NCBI GenBank assembly: GCA_023150935.1
Contig: JAKLJW010000019.1
Coordinates: forward strand, 1-64,000
Origin: Candidatus Binatia bacterium
GTDB taxonomy: Bacteria; Desulfobacterota; Binatia; HRBIN30
Reading direction: 5' to 3'
Length of the DNA: 64,000 bases
Within the stretch, counting starts at the first letter, position 1, and each line of letters starts with the position of its first letter. Below the pieces are notes generated by a model, which saw only the letters and a list, made by a program, of their open reading frames with translations, made no database searches and was not told the DNA's origin. This document shows, piece by piece, positions 17,735-26,040 of the stretch. The position numbers and the translations under genes were made by a program.

Positions 17735-17765
17735 ATCACACTGGACCGGATGCTCCATGTGTGAT
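17735..17765. promoter_or_regulatory. Inverted repeat in divergent promoter region
   Basis: ATCACACTGGA (17735-17745) is complementary to TCCATGTGTGAT (17754-17765) apart from one extra base, around an 8-nt spacer. It lies in the 205-bp region between the divergent lipoprotein and PLP-enzyme genes, 57 bp before the PLP gene start. Half-site orientation (TCACA outward) is opposite to a CRP site. It could be a regulator operator; the protein is unknown. Confidence 0.45.
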
Positions 17766-17821
17766 GGCCTGGCACGTCAGCCGCGATGACGCAGCGGGGA
17801 TAGCGTGGTAGGTTGTCCGCC

Positions 17822-18946
17822 ATGTCGATCGCCGATGCCGTGGTCCCGCCGCCGTCGCCTCTTGCGATGGAACGTCGGTTCCCATCTCTCACGGGGAAAC
17901 TGGCGCGGGTGTCCCTCACCGTCCTGCCGACCCCGGTCGAGAGGATGGACCGTTTGAGCGCTTCGGTGGGAGACGCGGATCTCTGGATCAAGCGCGACGA
18001 CCGCAGCGGCACCATGTATGGCGGCAACAAGCCGCGCAAGCTCGAGTTCTCTCTGGGCGACGCCCTGGCGCAGGGGAAGCGCGCCGTGATGACCTTCGGC
18101 GGTATCGGCACCAATCACGGGTTGGCGACCGCCGTGTGCGCCCGATCGCTGGGGTTGCGGTGCATTCTCGTCCTGTTGCGGCAGCCGGTTACGGAGCACG
18201 TTCGCCGCTCCTTGCTGCTTTACGGTGCCGCGGGGGCCGAGTTGCATTACGCGCCGACCGTGGGGCCGGTGGCCGTGCGCGCCGCCGCCGTGTGCCTGCG
18301 CGAACTCCTGCGCGGGCAGCTTCCCTACGTAATTCCGGCTGGCGGTACGTCGGTGCGCGGCACGCTCGGGTACGTCAACGCCGCCTTCGAATTGCAGGAA
18401 CAGGTTGCTGCCGGCGCCCTGCCGGAGCCCGACTGGATCTTCGTGCCGCTGGGCAGCGGCGGCACCGTGGCGGGCCTGGCGGCCGGTCTCAAGCTTGCCG
18501 GCCTGCGGTCGCGCGTCGCCGCTGTGCTGGTCACCGACATCCTGCCGCCGACGGCGGAGCGGTTGGCGCGTCTGGGCACAAACGCCCTGGAGTTCCTGCG
18601 CAGCCGGGCGCCGGAAGTCCCGGCGATGAGCGTCACGGCCGACGATCTGACGATTGTGCGGGGGTATCTGGGGGATTGCTACGGTGCCCCCACGGAAGCG
18701 GCCCGGCACGCGCGCGATCTCATGGAGGACTGCGAGGGCATTCGTCTCGAAACGACCTACACGGCGAAGTGCCTGGCCGCTTTGCTCGACGCGGCCCGTC
18801 AGCCGGACCGTCGGCGGTCGCACCTGATGTTCTGGAACACGTACAGCAGTGTCGACCCGACGCCGCACCTCGGACGGATGCCCGCTTATCGGGAGCTGCC
18901 GCGGGTGTTTCACCAGTTCTTCCTGGGTGCGCCTGTGCCGGCCTGA
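17822..18946 (+). CDS. PLP-dependent D-cysteine desulfhydrase/ACC deaminase-family enzyme
   Basis: A 374-aa fold-type II PLP enzyme. The N-terminal WIKRDDRSG and GGNKPRKLE block (about 67-75) contains the PLP lysine. FGGIGTNHGLATA is the substrate-carboxylate loop and PLGSGGTVAGLAAGL the phosphate-binding loop. These are typical of 1-aminocyclopropane-1-carboxylate deaminase/D-cysteine desulfhydrase proteins, which break D-cysteine or ACC into pyruvate or 2-oxobutyrate. Most non-plant-associated members act on D-cysteine or similar D-amino acids; the substrate is not certain here. ATG 17822 is preferred to an upstream TTG. The N-terminal 30 residues extend beyond the usual family start. Confidence 0.85.
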   Translation: MSIADAVVPPPSPLAMERRFPSLTGKLARVSLTVLPTPVERMDRLSASVGDADLWIKRDDRSGTMYGGNKPRKLEFSLGDALAQGKRAVMTFGGIGTNHGLATAVCARSLGLRCILVLLRQPVTEHVRRSLLLYGAAGAELHYAPTVGPVAVRAAAVCLRELLRGQLPYVIPAGGTSVRGTLGYVNAAFELQEQVAAGALPEPDWIFVPLGSGGTVAGLAAGLKLAGLRSRVAAVLVTDILPPTAERLARLGTNALEFLRSRAPEVPAMSVTADDLTIVRGYLGDCYGAPTEAARHARDLMEDCEGIRLETTYTAKCLAALLDAARQPDRRRSHLMFWNTYSSVDPTPHLGRMPAYRELPRVFHQFFLGAPVPA

Positions 18947-19002
18947 GGACGGCGGAGTTCTGGCGGTTGCAAACCCGAGACCGCCGCGTTTAGTTGGGAG
19001 AG

Positions 19003-19569
19003 ATGGATCGCGGGGTCACCAGTATGCTGCTTACGCGACGTGCTTTGCTGGGGCGTGCGGCGCTGGCGGCGGGGTGGCTGACCTTGAGCCGGCTGCGCCC
19101 GCTACCGGCTCACGCGACCGTCCCGGAAGCGACGCCCGCGTTGACGACATTGTCGGCGACCGAAGCGGCGACCATGACGGCGATCGCGGAGCGCATGGTA
19201 TGCGGCGAGGCGTCGGGGATGCCGCGTTTCGGCGAGACGCCGGCACTGGCGACGATCGATCGGGCGCTCTCGCAGGTCGATACGGAGGTTCGCCGGCAGT
19301 TGCGCTGGCTTCTGTGGGGTTTCGAATGGGGCCCGCCGGTGTTTGCGTTACGCCTGACGACTTTCACCCGCATGTCACCCGAGGCCCAGGACGAGTACCT
19401 GCAGGGATGGGCCACCAGCCGCAGTCAGCTTCGCCTGCTCGGATTCCGGGCTCTCAAGAATCTGTCGATGCTCGGCTACTATGCTCAGCCGTCGACCTGG
19501 CCGGCGATCCACTATGACGGGCCGTGGCTCGGCGGCGCCGCGGGTCCGGTAAGGACGAGTTCGCCATGA
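19003..19569 (+). CDS. Tat-exported small subunit (gluconate 2-dehydrogenase subunit 3-like)
   Basis: A 188-aa protein with a twin-arginine signal (TRRALLG followed by a hydrophobic stretch and a cleavage site near AHA). The mature part contains helices with LSATEAATMTAIAERMV, typical of the gluconate 2-dehydrogenase subunit 3 / GMC-partner family that accompanies membrane-bound flavin dehydrogenases. The start could be ATG 19003 or ATG 19024. Its stop overlaps the start of the GMC oxidoreductase (ATGA, 19566-19569), so the two probably form one periplasmic complex, with the Tat signal carrying the folded flavoprotein across by hitchhiking. Confidence 0.78.
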   Translation: MDRGVTSMLLTRRALLGRAALAAGWLTLSRLRPLPAHATVPEATPALTTLSATEAATMTAIAERMVCGEASGMPRFGETPALATIDRALSQVDTEVRRQLRWLLWGFEWGPPVFALRLTTFTRMSPEAQDEYLQGWATSRSQLRLLGFRALKNLSMLGYYAQPSTWPAIHYDGPWLGGAAGPVRTSSP

Positions 19570-21098
19570 TCGTGAAGGGCCGGACTCTGGATCGCGACGT
19601 CGATTTGCGTTGCGAGGTCTGCGTGATCGGTTCGGGCGCCGGCGGTGCGGTCGTCGCCAGGGAGCTTGCCGGGGTGGGCCGCGACGTCGTCGTGCTCGAG
19701 CAGGGGGGGTATTACACGAAGGCGGACTTCACTCAGCGCGAAGACGAGATGATGCCGCTGCTCTACGAGGACATGGGGCAGCGCGCCACCGATGACGGCT
19801 CGGTCATCATTCTGCAGGGGCGCAACGTCGGCGGCTCCACGGTGCATAACCTCTGCTACAGCTTTCGCACGCCGGCGCCGATCCTGGACAGGTGGGCGCG
19901 CGAGGACGGTGTCCGCGAGATGCGCTACGCCGATCTTGAGCCGTCGTTCGAGCGCGTCGAGGCGATGCTCAAGGTTAAGCAGATTCGGCCCGACGAAGTG
20001 AATGTTCTCAACGACAAGATCCGGCAGGGATGCGAGAAGCTCGGCTATCGCGGCTTCGTCACACGGCACAATCGGGAGAACTGTTTGCGTAGCGGCTTTT
20101 GCCTGCTCGGATGTTCGTACGATGCCAAGCAGAGCATGCTGGTCACTTACGTCCCGGCGGCGTCCGAGGCGGGTGCCCGCATCTATGCCGATTGCCAGGT
20201 GACCGGCCTGACGACGGCCAACGGGCGGGTGAAATCGGTCGAGGCTACCGTTGTCGATGCGGATCGCCGGCCTCGCTTCGGTATGCGCGTCGAGGCCGAC
20301 GTGGTGGTGGTGTCGGCGGGGGCCATCAACACGCCGCAGCTACTGCTGAACAGTCGGGTGCCGAACCGCAACCGGCAGATCGGGCGCAACCTGCACCTGC
20401 ATCCGAGCGTCTTGATGGCCGGTTTTTACGACGAAGACGTTCACGGTTACCGCGGCATCCCGCAGAGCTTTTACGTCGACCACTTCATCGATCTCGAGAA
20501 GGACCCGGACCGCGGCTACATCCTGATGCCGGTCTTCGGTTATCCGATTGCGACCGGCGCGCAGCTCCCCGGCTTCGGGGCCGAGCATGCGGCGATGATG
20601 CGCGAGTACCATCGCATGGTGGCCATTCTCGTGCTGCTCCACGATCAGTCCGCGGGTACGGTCACGGTAGACCGCAGCGGGCGGCCGCGAATTCAGTACG
20701 GCCTGACGGCGGACGATGAGGCGCAGATACTCGAAGGTATGGAGCATTGCGCCGAGATCCTCTTTGCCAGTGGCGCCCGTCGGGTTCTGGCTCCGTACGA
20801 AGTGCCGCTGTGGTTAGGTCCGAACGATGATCTCGGCGCGATTCGTTCTCGCGGATTGCGGCCCAACGAAGTCCAGATCGCCTCGACCCATCCGCAGAGC
20901 ACCTGCCGCATGGGCGAGGACCCGCGGCGGGCCGTGGTGAATTCGTGGGGTCGCTCGCACGAGGTGCCCAACCTGTTCGTCGCCGACATGAGCGTGTTTC
21001 CGACCTCGCTCGGGGCGCCGCCGCAGATCACCACCGCGGCGCTCGGCGACCGGACGGCGCACTACATCGCGGCGGAGTGGCCACGTCTGAAGGGATGA
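19566..21098 (+). CDS. GMC-family FAD oxidoreductase
   Basis: A 510-aa glucose-methanol-choline family flavoprotein. The N-terminal dinucleotide-binding loop VIGSGAGGAVVAREL (about 20-34), the GRNVGGSTVHN signature block (about 94-104), the central SAGAINTPQLLLNSR and the C-terminal STHPQSTCRMG and VADMSVFPTSLGAPPQ blocks are typical. A Cys-rich SGFCLLGCSYDAK segment resembles long-chain alcohol oxidases and related dehydrogenases. It has no signal of its own; its partner upstream bears a Tat signal. Substrate: an alcohol, sterol or sugar; it cannot be fixed from sequence. Confidence 0.88.
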   Translation: MIVKGRTLDRDVDLRCEVCVIGSGAGGAVVARELAGVGRDVVVLEQGGYYTKADFTQREDEMMPLLYEDMGQRATDDGSVIILQGRNVGGSTVHNLCYSFRTPAPILDRWAREDGVREMRYADLEPSFERVEAMLKVKQIRPDEVNVLNDKIRQGCEKLGYRGFVTRHNRENCLRSGFCLLGCSYDAKQSMLVTYVPAASEAGARIYADCQVTGLTTANGRVKSVEATVVDADRRPRFGMRVEADVVVVSAGAINTPQLLLNSRVPNRNRQIGRNLHLHPSVLMAGFYDEDVHGYRGIPQSFYVDHFIDLEKDPDRGYILMPVFGYPIATGAQLPGFGAEHAAMMREYHRMVAILVLLHDQSAGTVTVDRSGRPRIQYGLTADDEAQILEGMEHCAEILFASGARRVLAPYEVPLWLGPNDDLGAIRSRGLRPNEVQIASTHPQSTCRMGEDPRRAVVNSWGRSHEVPNLFVADMSVFPTSLGAPPQITTAALGDRTAHYIAAEWPRLKG

Positions 21099-21164
21099 TC
21101 GGGGTGTCGCGGGGCGCGTTCCGGGTCGTCGGCCTCGGGTTTCAAGTCCGGGGCGGCCCCAGGC

Positions 21165-21917
21165 CTATCTGAACAAGTCGAACTCGCGGCGTCGGATGAG
21201 GGTGCGGCCACAGCCATCGGTCGGGGCAAAACGGTAGCCGCGCACGACTGCCGCGGGAATGCCGTCGCCCTTACCCATGACCAGACCGGCGGCGGCGGCC
21301 AGGGCGTCGGCCTGGGCGATCACCGTGTGGTGCAACTCGCGCCCGGTCAGGTCGTGCTCCCCACGGTGGTCGCGTAACGCGTCCATGCCGGCGACGCCGA
21401 GGGCGAAGTCGAGCAGGCCCTCGCGCCATGGGCGGCCGAACGTATCGGTCACGATCGCGGCGATCCGTGCCCCGGTCGCGGCGGCAATGGCGTCGCAGAT
21501 ACGCCGCGCACTGGAGTCGGGGTCGCGCGGCAACAGGATGACCGTTTCGGGGTCGAGGCTGTTTGACTCGTCGACTCCGGCGTTGGCGCAGACCCAGCCG
21601 GGACCGGTCTCGACGATGAGGTGGCCACGGTCCATGCGAACGATTCGGGTGGTTTCGCGGAGCACGACCTCGACGACGCGCGGGTCCTTGTCCCTGGTCG
21701 ACGCGGCGATGCGATGCGCGAAGTCCGACGGCACGACGGTGTCGAGTCGTACCACCCGCCCCTCGGCCTTGGAGACGACCTTCTGACAGACGACGAGGAC
21801 ATCACCGGTTTGCGGCTGTGGTCCGCGCTCGGCGAGCACGGCGACGAGGATGGCAGCGAGGTCGTCGCCGGGCTGCACGGCGGGGACGCCGTGCACGGGG
21901 GTGATGGTCAGGCTCAT
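21165..21917 (-). CDS. cofE: Coenzyme F420-0:L-glutamate ligase
   Basis: Enzyme adding glutamate residues (GTP-dependent) to F420-0 in the last steps of coenzyme F420 synthesis. The 250-aa product has the CofE fold with the GDVLVVCQKVVSKAEGR block near 40-55, NAGVDESN (about 112-119), ATGARIAAIVTDTFGRPWREG and GMDALRDHRG. It lacks the C-terminal nitroreductase-like domain of actinobacterial FbiB, so it is the short archaeal/proteobacterial-type form. Its ATG overlaps the cofD stop by 4 bp. It is the last gene of the minus-strand cofG-cofH-cofD-cofE unit and ends 66 bp from the convergent GMC gene. Confidence 0.95.
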   Translation of the reverse strand: MSLTITPVHGVPAVQPGDDLAAILVAVLAERGPQPQTGDVLVVCQKVVSKAEGRVVRLDTVVPSDFAHRIAASTRDKDPRVVEVVLRETTRIVRMDRGHLIVETGPGWVCANAGVDESNSLDPETVILLPRDPDSSARRICDAIAAATGARIAAIVTDTFGRPWREGLLDFALGVAGMDALRDHRGEHDLTGRELHHTVIAQADALAAAAGLVMGKGDGIPAAVVRGYRFAPTDGCGRTLIRRREFDLFR

Positions 21918-22876
21918 GGGGAGGCTTCCGCGAGGACGGTCGCTGCCAGTCGGCGAGCGCGTGCCGGGCTCGACATGAGAGTGTCCGCGATCACCGGGCG
22001 CAGGCCGAGGGCGGCGACCCGCGGGGCGTGAGCCGCGTCGCGGGTGTCGAAGACGAACGTGCCGGCGACATCGCGGTATAGACGGGCAATGCCGACCGGA
22101 GACACCTCATGCCCAAGGCCGCGCAGCATATGATGGAGCGGCCCCTTGACCGGCCGGCCGCCGATCAGCGGGCAGACGGCGACGACGTGCGCGCGCCTGG
22201 CCCGCAACGCGGCCCGCACGCCCGCAAGGGCGAGGATCGGTCCGATGCTGACGAGCGGGTTGCTCGGTGGGATGATCACCGCCGCACTCCGTCGCAGGGC
22301 GGTAATGACCTCGCGCGAAGGCCGGGCTCGGCGGTAGCCGCGCCAGGCGATACGCCGCACGCGCCCCCGGCCGCGCCCGTGGACGAGGTAGCGCTGAAAT
22401 GCGAGCGGTCCGCGCCCCTCCACGTCGACGAAGGTGCGGACCGGATCGTCGGTCATCGGGAGTACCCGGGCGCGGACGCCGTGGGCACGAGCGATGGTGC
22501 GGGTGACCGTGGTAAGTCGCCGGCCACGGCGCAGGGCGTCGGTTCGGAAGATGTGTGTCGCCAGGTCCATATCGCCGAGACGGAACCAGGTTTCGGGGTA
22601 GTAGTCGGCCAGCGCTCCGAGGCAGCGAAAGGCGTCTCCCCGCCGACCCCAACCCTGGTTGGGATGCACGGCGCCGGCAAGCGTGTAGATCACCGTGTCG
22701 ATGTCGGGGGACACGTGCAAACCGAAGAAGGAATCGTCGTCGGCGGTGTTGACGACAGTGGTCAGCGCGGTGGGCTCAAGCAGCGGGCGCAGGCCCCGTA
22801 GGAAACGCGCCGCGCCCACTCCGCCAGCCAGCACCGTCACCGGTGCGTTGCGCCTGATCGACCGAGACGGTCCCAT
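21914..22876 (-). CDS. cofD: 2-phospho-L-lactate transferase (F420 biosynthesis)
   Basis: Transfers the phospholactyl-type side chain to the deazaflavin Fo to make F420-0 (or dehydro-F420-0 if phosphoenolpyruvate is used). The protein has VLAGGVGAARFLRGL at its start, NTADDDSFFGLHVSPD (about 55-70), GGRPVKGPLHHML and the PSNPLVSIGPIL block, all diagnostic of CofD. ATG 22876 overlaps the end of cofH by 101 bp; a GTG at 22840 would shorten this to 65 bp. Which C3 donor is used cannot be told from motifs alone. Length is 320 aa from ATG 22876. Confidence 0.95.
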   Translation of the reverse strand: MGPSRSIRRNAPVTVLAGGVGAARFLRGLRPLLEPTALTTVVNTADDDSFFGLHVSPDIDTVIYTLAGAVHPNQGWGRRGDAFRCLGALADYYPETWFRLGDMDLATHIFRTDALRRGRRLTTVTRTIARAHGVRARVLPMTDDPVRTFVDVEGRGPLAFQRYLVHGRGRGRVRRIAWRGYRRARPSREVITALRRSAAVIIPPSNPLVSIGPILALAGVRAALRARRAHVVAVCPLIGGRPVKGPLHHMLRGLGHEVSPVGIARLYRDVAGTFVFDTRDAAHAPRVAALGLRPVIADTLMSSPARARRLAATVLAEASP

Positions 22877-24020
22877 ATGTTGTCGTGCGCTCCACGGGTA
22901 CGCGGCCAACGGCGCGGATCAGCGCGTGCATGTCGGCGACGGGGAGGTACTCTCCCGCGTCACCGCCGGCCGACTTGGTGATCTGTTCTTCCATCAGGGT
23001 CCCACCGAGATCGTTGACCCCTGCCTGCAGGCTCAGTTGCGCCAGATCTCGGCCGAGTTTGACCCACGACGTCTGAATGTTGTCGATGCAACCGCGCAGC
23101 AGCAACCGGGCCACGGCGTACATGCGCAGGTCGAACGCCCCCCTGGGCGGCGGGTCGACCATGCCGCGCTGGTACAGTGCAGTGTAGGTGTGAATGAAGC
23201 GTAGGGGCACGAATTCGGTGAAACCGCCGGTGTCCTTCTGGATGCGGCGGAGCAATAAGAGGTGGCGTACGATGTGAGCCGGGGTTTCGATGTGGCCGTA
23301 CATCATCGTCGACGACGAGCGTAGCCCCACGATGTGCGCCGTGGTCACGATATCCACCCAGGAGCCGACATCGACCTTCTTGTGACTCAGCACGTCGCGG
23401 ACGTCGTCGTCGAGGATTTCCGCCGCGGTCCCGGGGATCGTGCCGAGGCCGGCGTCTTTCAACATCTTCAGGTAATCGCGGTGCGTCATGCCGGTGCGGC
23501 GGGCGCCGTAAAGGATCTCCATCGGAGAGAAGGCATGAACATGAATGTCCGGGAAGCGACCCTTGATGGCGGCCACGAGGTCGCGATAGACGAAAGGGTC
23601 GAGTTCCGGATTGATGCCGCCCTGCATGCAGATCTCGGTGGCTCCGAGAGCGACCGCTTCCTGGACCTTGGCCAGCACGTCGTCGACGGTGTCGGTTCGT
23701 GCGTCGCTATCCTTGCGGTGCCGGGCGAAGCCGCAAAAGCGGCAGCCAACAAAGCAGACATTCGTGAAGTTGATGTTGCGGTTAACCACATAGGTTACGG
23801 CCGGGCCGACGTCGGCGGCGCGGACCTTGTCGGCGGTGCGGATGAGTGCGGCCAGGTCGGGGCCCTCGGCGCCGAGGAGCAAGATGCCGTCGTCGAAGGT
23901 CAGCTCGTCGCCGGCGACGGCGCGCTCGAGAATGTCGGCCAGTCCGGGTCGGGAGGCGGCAAGCATGGAATCGAGCGAACGCTCGTCGTGGACGAGCGCG
24001 CGAAGGTTCTGCATCAACAT
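22776..24020 (-). CDS. cofH: 5-amino-6-(D-ribitylamino)uracil-L-tyrosine 4-hydroxyphenyl transferase (Fo synthase subunit 2)
   Basis: Radical-SAM enzyme that couples tyrosine to the ribitylaminouracil precursor in the first half of deazaflavin (Fo) synthesis. The 414-aa protein has the [4Fe-4S] motif CFVGCRFC, MQGGINPE, and the long conserved HTYTALYQRG-to-LGGTLMEEQI region of CofH/MqnE-like enzymes. ATG 24020 or ATG 24014 may start it; both overlap the cofG stop. The C-terminal tail beyond TTTYG is low-complexity and overlaps cofD. Separate cofG and cofH differ from the fused FbiC of actinobacteria. Confidence 0.94.
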   Translation of the reverse strand: MLMQNLRALVHDERSLDSMLAASRPGLADILERAVAGDELTFDDGILLLGAEGPDLAALIRTADKVRAADVGPAVTYVVNRNINFTNVCFVGCRFCGFARHRKDSDARTDTVDDVLAKVQEAVALGATEICMQGGINPELDPFVYRDLVAAIKGRFPDIHVHAFSPMEILYGARRTGMTHRDYLKMLKDAGLGTIPGTAAEILDDDVRDVLSHKKVDVGSWVDIVTTAHIVGLRSSSTMMYGHIETPAHIVRHLLLLRRIQKDTGGFTEFVPLRFIHTYTALYQRGMVDPPPRGAFDLRMYAVARLLLRGCIDNIQTSWVKLGRDLAQLSLQAGVNDLGGTLMEEQITKSAGGDAGEYLPVADMHALIRAVGRVPVERTTTYGTVSVDQAQRTGDGAGWRSGRGAFPTGPAPAA

Positions 24021-25222
24021 ATCCGTGCTCCTAGTTCGGCGGTTCGTGCCGCCACGGGGGTCGCCAGGGCCGGGTCGAGGAAGCCGGGTCGGTCGACGTA
24101 CTCCGGGTATATCGGCAGGCGGGGCTGGAGCGTGAAGCCCTCCGAGCGGCAGAGGTCGGCGAGCGCGGCGACATGAGGCCACGGCGCCTCCGGATTGACG
24201 TAGTCGGGGGTGACGGGGGAGATGCCGCCCCAGTCGTTGAGGCCGGCGGCGAGCAGCAGGCGGTGATCGTACGGGCTGAGGTTCGGCGGTGCCTGGATGC
24301 TCATATCCCAGAGCAGCAGGCGAGCGACCGCGATCGTTTGAGCCAGCTCGAGGCTGCCGGTTTCCGGGTGGGTCGCGGCGCCGGTGTTGGGCTTCGCCCG
24401 GAAGTTCTGCACGATGACCTCCTGTATGTGACCGTGCCGGGCGTGGAGGTCGCGAATAGCCGCCAGACTATCGACGCGCTCGGCGCGGGTTTCCCCGATG
24501 CCCACGAGAATGCCGGTGGTGAGTGGGATGTGCAGCTCGCCCGCCTCGCGCAGCATCCGCATGCGCGGCTCCGGGTCCTTGTCCGGCGCATGGTAGTGCA
24601 CCTGGCCCTTGCGGCGGAGTCGTGGACTGACGCATTCGAGCATAAGTCCCATGCTGACGTTAACCGGGCGGAGTAGCTGCAATTCGTCGCGGCTCATCAC
24701 GCCCGCGTTGGTGTGGGGGAGCAATCCCTCATCGATGGCAATCGTGCAGGTCTGGTGCACGTACTCGACGGTCGTGCGGTGTCCGAGCGCGGCCAGTGTC
24801 TGGCGATGGCTGCGGAAGGCGAGTTCGGGCTTGTCGCCGAGGCACATCAGGGCCTCGACGCAACCCTGGCCGCGTCCGGCACGGCTGGCGGCACGGACTT
24901 CCGCAGGCCGCATGGTCCAGGCATGGGGGTCGTCCGGGTCGCGGCGAAAGGTGCAGTACGTGCAGCGGTCGCGGCACAGATTTGTGATCGGCAGAAAGAC
25001 CTTGGGGGAGTAGGTGACGGTGGAGCCCTTCAGGCGGGAGCGCACGGTGCCCGCGACGGCCAGCAGGGCACTTATTTCCGTGGAATCCTCGGTGTGGAGG
25101 AGCGTCTGGGCGGCGTCGACGTCGATGGGGTGGCCGTCGAGCGCGCTACCGAGGGCGCGATGAACGACTCCAGTCAGGCCCCGCCAGCCCGCGGGCGCCA
25201 CCACATCCACTGACGGCGGCAT
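24014..25222 (-). CDS. cofG: 7,8-didemethyl-8-hydroxy-5-deazariboflavin synthase (Fo synthase subunit 1)
   Basis: Radical-SAM enzyme closing the deazaflavin ring of Fo. The 402-aa product carries CRDRCTYC (CX3CX2C; about residue 90), the MCLGDKPE block, YVHQTC and HIQEVIVQNFRAKP motifs of CofG. ATG 25222 is preferred to an upstream TTG at 25240. It is the first gene of the F420 operon. A terminator for the gene upstream in the same direction (25268-25329) ends about 45 bp before this start, so cofG probably has its own promoter in that short gap. Confidence 0.94.
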   Translation of the reverse strand: MPPSVDVVAPAGWRGLTGVVHRALGSALDGHPIDVDAAQTLLHTEDSTEISALLAVAGTVRSRLKGSTVTYSPKVFLPITNLCRDRCTYCTFRRDPDDPHAWTMRPAEVRAASRAGRGQGCVEALMCLGDKPELAFRSHRQTLAALGHRTTVEYVHQTCTIAIDEGLLPHTNAGVMSRDELQLLRPVNVSMGLMLECVSPRLRRKGQVHYHAPDKDPEPRMRMLREAGELHIPLTTGILVGIGETRAERVDSLAAIRDLHARHGHIQEVIVQNFRAKPNTGAATHPETGSLELAQTIAVARLLLWDMSIQAPPNLSPYDHRLLLAAGLNDWGGISPVTPDYVNPEAPWPHVAALADLCRSEGFTLQPRLPIYPEYVDRPGFLDPALATPVAARTAELGARIC

Positions 25223-25267
25223 GATCCGTGCGTACCACAACGCCGCCGGTCGGAATAGCCGAGCGCA

Positions 25268-25329
25268 GAAAAAGGCGCCGACCCCGGTAAGGCCCCTGGG
25301 GCGCTTGACCCTTGCGGGGCCGGGGTCGG
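25268..25329 (-). terminator. Rho-independent terminator after the CxxC-protein gene
   Basis: CCGACCCCGG (25278-25287) is the exact reverse complement of 25320-25329. The stem also contains an inner GGCCCC/GGGGCG-type hairpin. Read on the minus strand, the stem is followed by CGCC and a TTTTT run (25269-25273). It starts 5 bp after the stop of the CxxC-protein gene and lies between it and cofG. Confidence 0.85.
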
Positions 25330-25333
25330 GCGG

Positions 25334-26014
25334 TCAGGCCGCGATGCGGTAATCGTGGCGCACGCGCAGAGCCAGCAGACCGTCTTCGCTGCGGTTGGCG
25401 GCGAGGAAGTCGCTGACTCGCGGCAATTCCGTGGCGTCGAAGATCCGGCTGCAGCTCTGCACTAGCTCGACATATTGCGCGTCGGGCATACGGGCGATGC
25501 TGATGGACGGATCGTCGGCGTCGTCGAAAGCCACGTCGAGGGCGTCCACGTCGATGCTTTCGATCACGGCCCGCACGACTCCAATAAAGCTGTCGAGCTT
25601 GCTCGGGCGCAGTGCGTGCGGATAGAGCTCGCGGTCGAGGCCGTGCAGGAGATGGGCATCTTCGATGCTCACGCTGGTCGGCAGCGACTCCAGGTGGCCC
25701 GGTGTGAAGCGGTAAATCCGCGGCTCGTCGACCGATGCTCGCTCCACCGTCACGAGGTACCTGGTATGGCCGTCGGTGACCGTGAAGGTCACGATGCTCA
25801 TCGGATCCCAGACCGGGCCGATGGCGCGTACTGCCGTGTCGTGCCGGCTGACAATGGCCAGTGAGTGACCCTCGTGTTCCGCCTGGAATTCCAGCAGCGC
25901 TTCGGTGGCGGCGGCGACACTGTCGTCGTCGGGGCGTGCAGCAACCGCAAGGGGTTGCAGGCGCTTGCAGTCATGGCAGGCGAGATATTGGGTATCGGTG
26001 ACGTGCGTGGTCAT
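25334..26014 (-). CDS. Uncharacterised protein with N-terminal CxxC
   Basis: A 226-aa protein I do not recognise. It begins with a short CHDCK knuckle (CxxC, about 11-14), followed by a mixed alpha/beta region with a VTFTVTDGHTRYLVTVERA beta segment and an acidic C-terminal half (ALDVAFDDADDPS). No signal peptide or membrane segment. GAGGA lies 8 nt before ATG 26014. It starts 26 bp after the stop of the REC-histidine kinase in the same direction, so the two may be cotranscribed, and a strong terminator follows it. This suggests a signalling-linked accessory, without direct evidence. Confidence 0.7.
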   Translation of the reverse strand: MTTHVTDTQYLACHDCKRLQPLAVAARPDDDSVAAATEALLEFQAEHEGHSLAIVSRHDTAVRAIGPVWDPMSIVTFTVTDGHTRYLVTVERASVDEPRIYRFTPGHLESLPTSVSIEDAHLLHGLDRELYPHALRPSKLDSFIGVVRAVIESIDVDALDVAFDDADDPSISIARMPDAQYVELVQSCSRIFDATELPRVSDFLAANRSEDGLLALRVRHDYRIAA

Positions 26015-26040
26015 GGTTTGGGTCCTCGCGGCGAATTTTG

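Noticed and set aside
17735..17765. CRP-type binding site
   Set aside because: The half-sites face the wrong way (TCACA outward) for the TGTGA-N6-TCACA consensus. Kept only as an unassigned inverted repeat.
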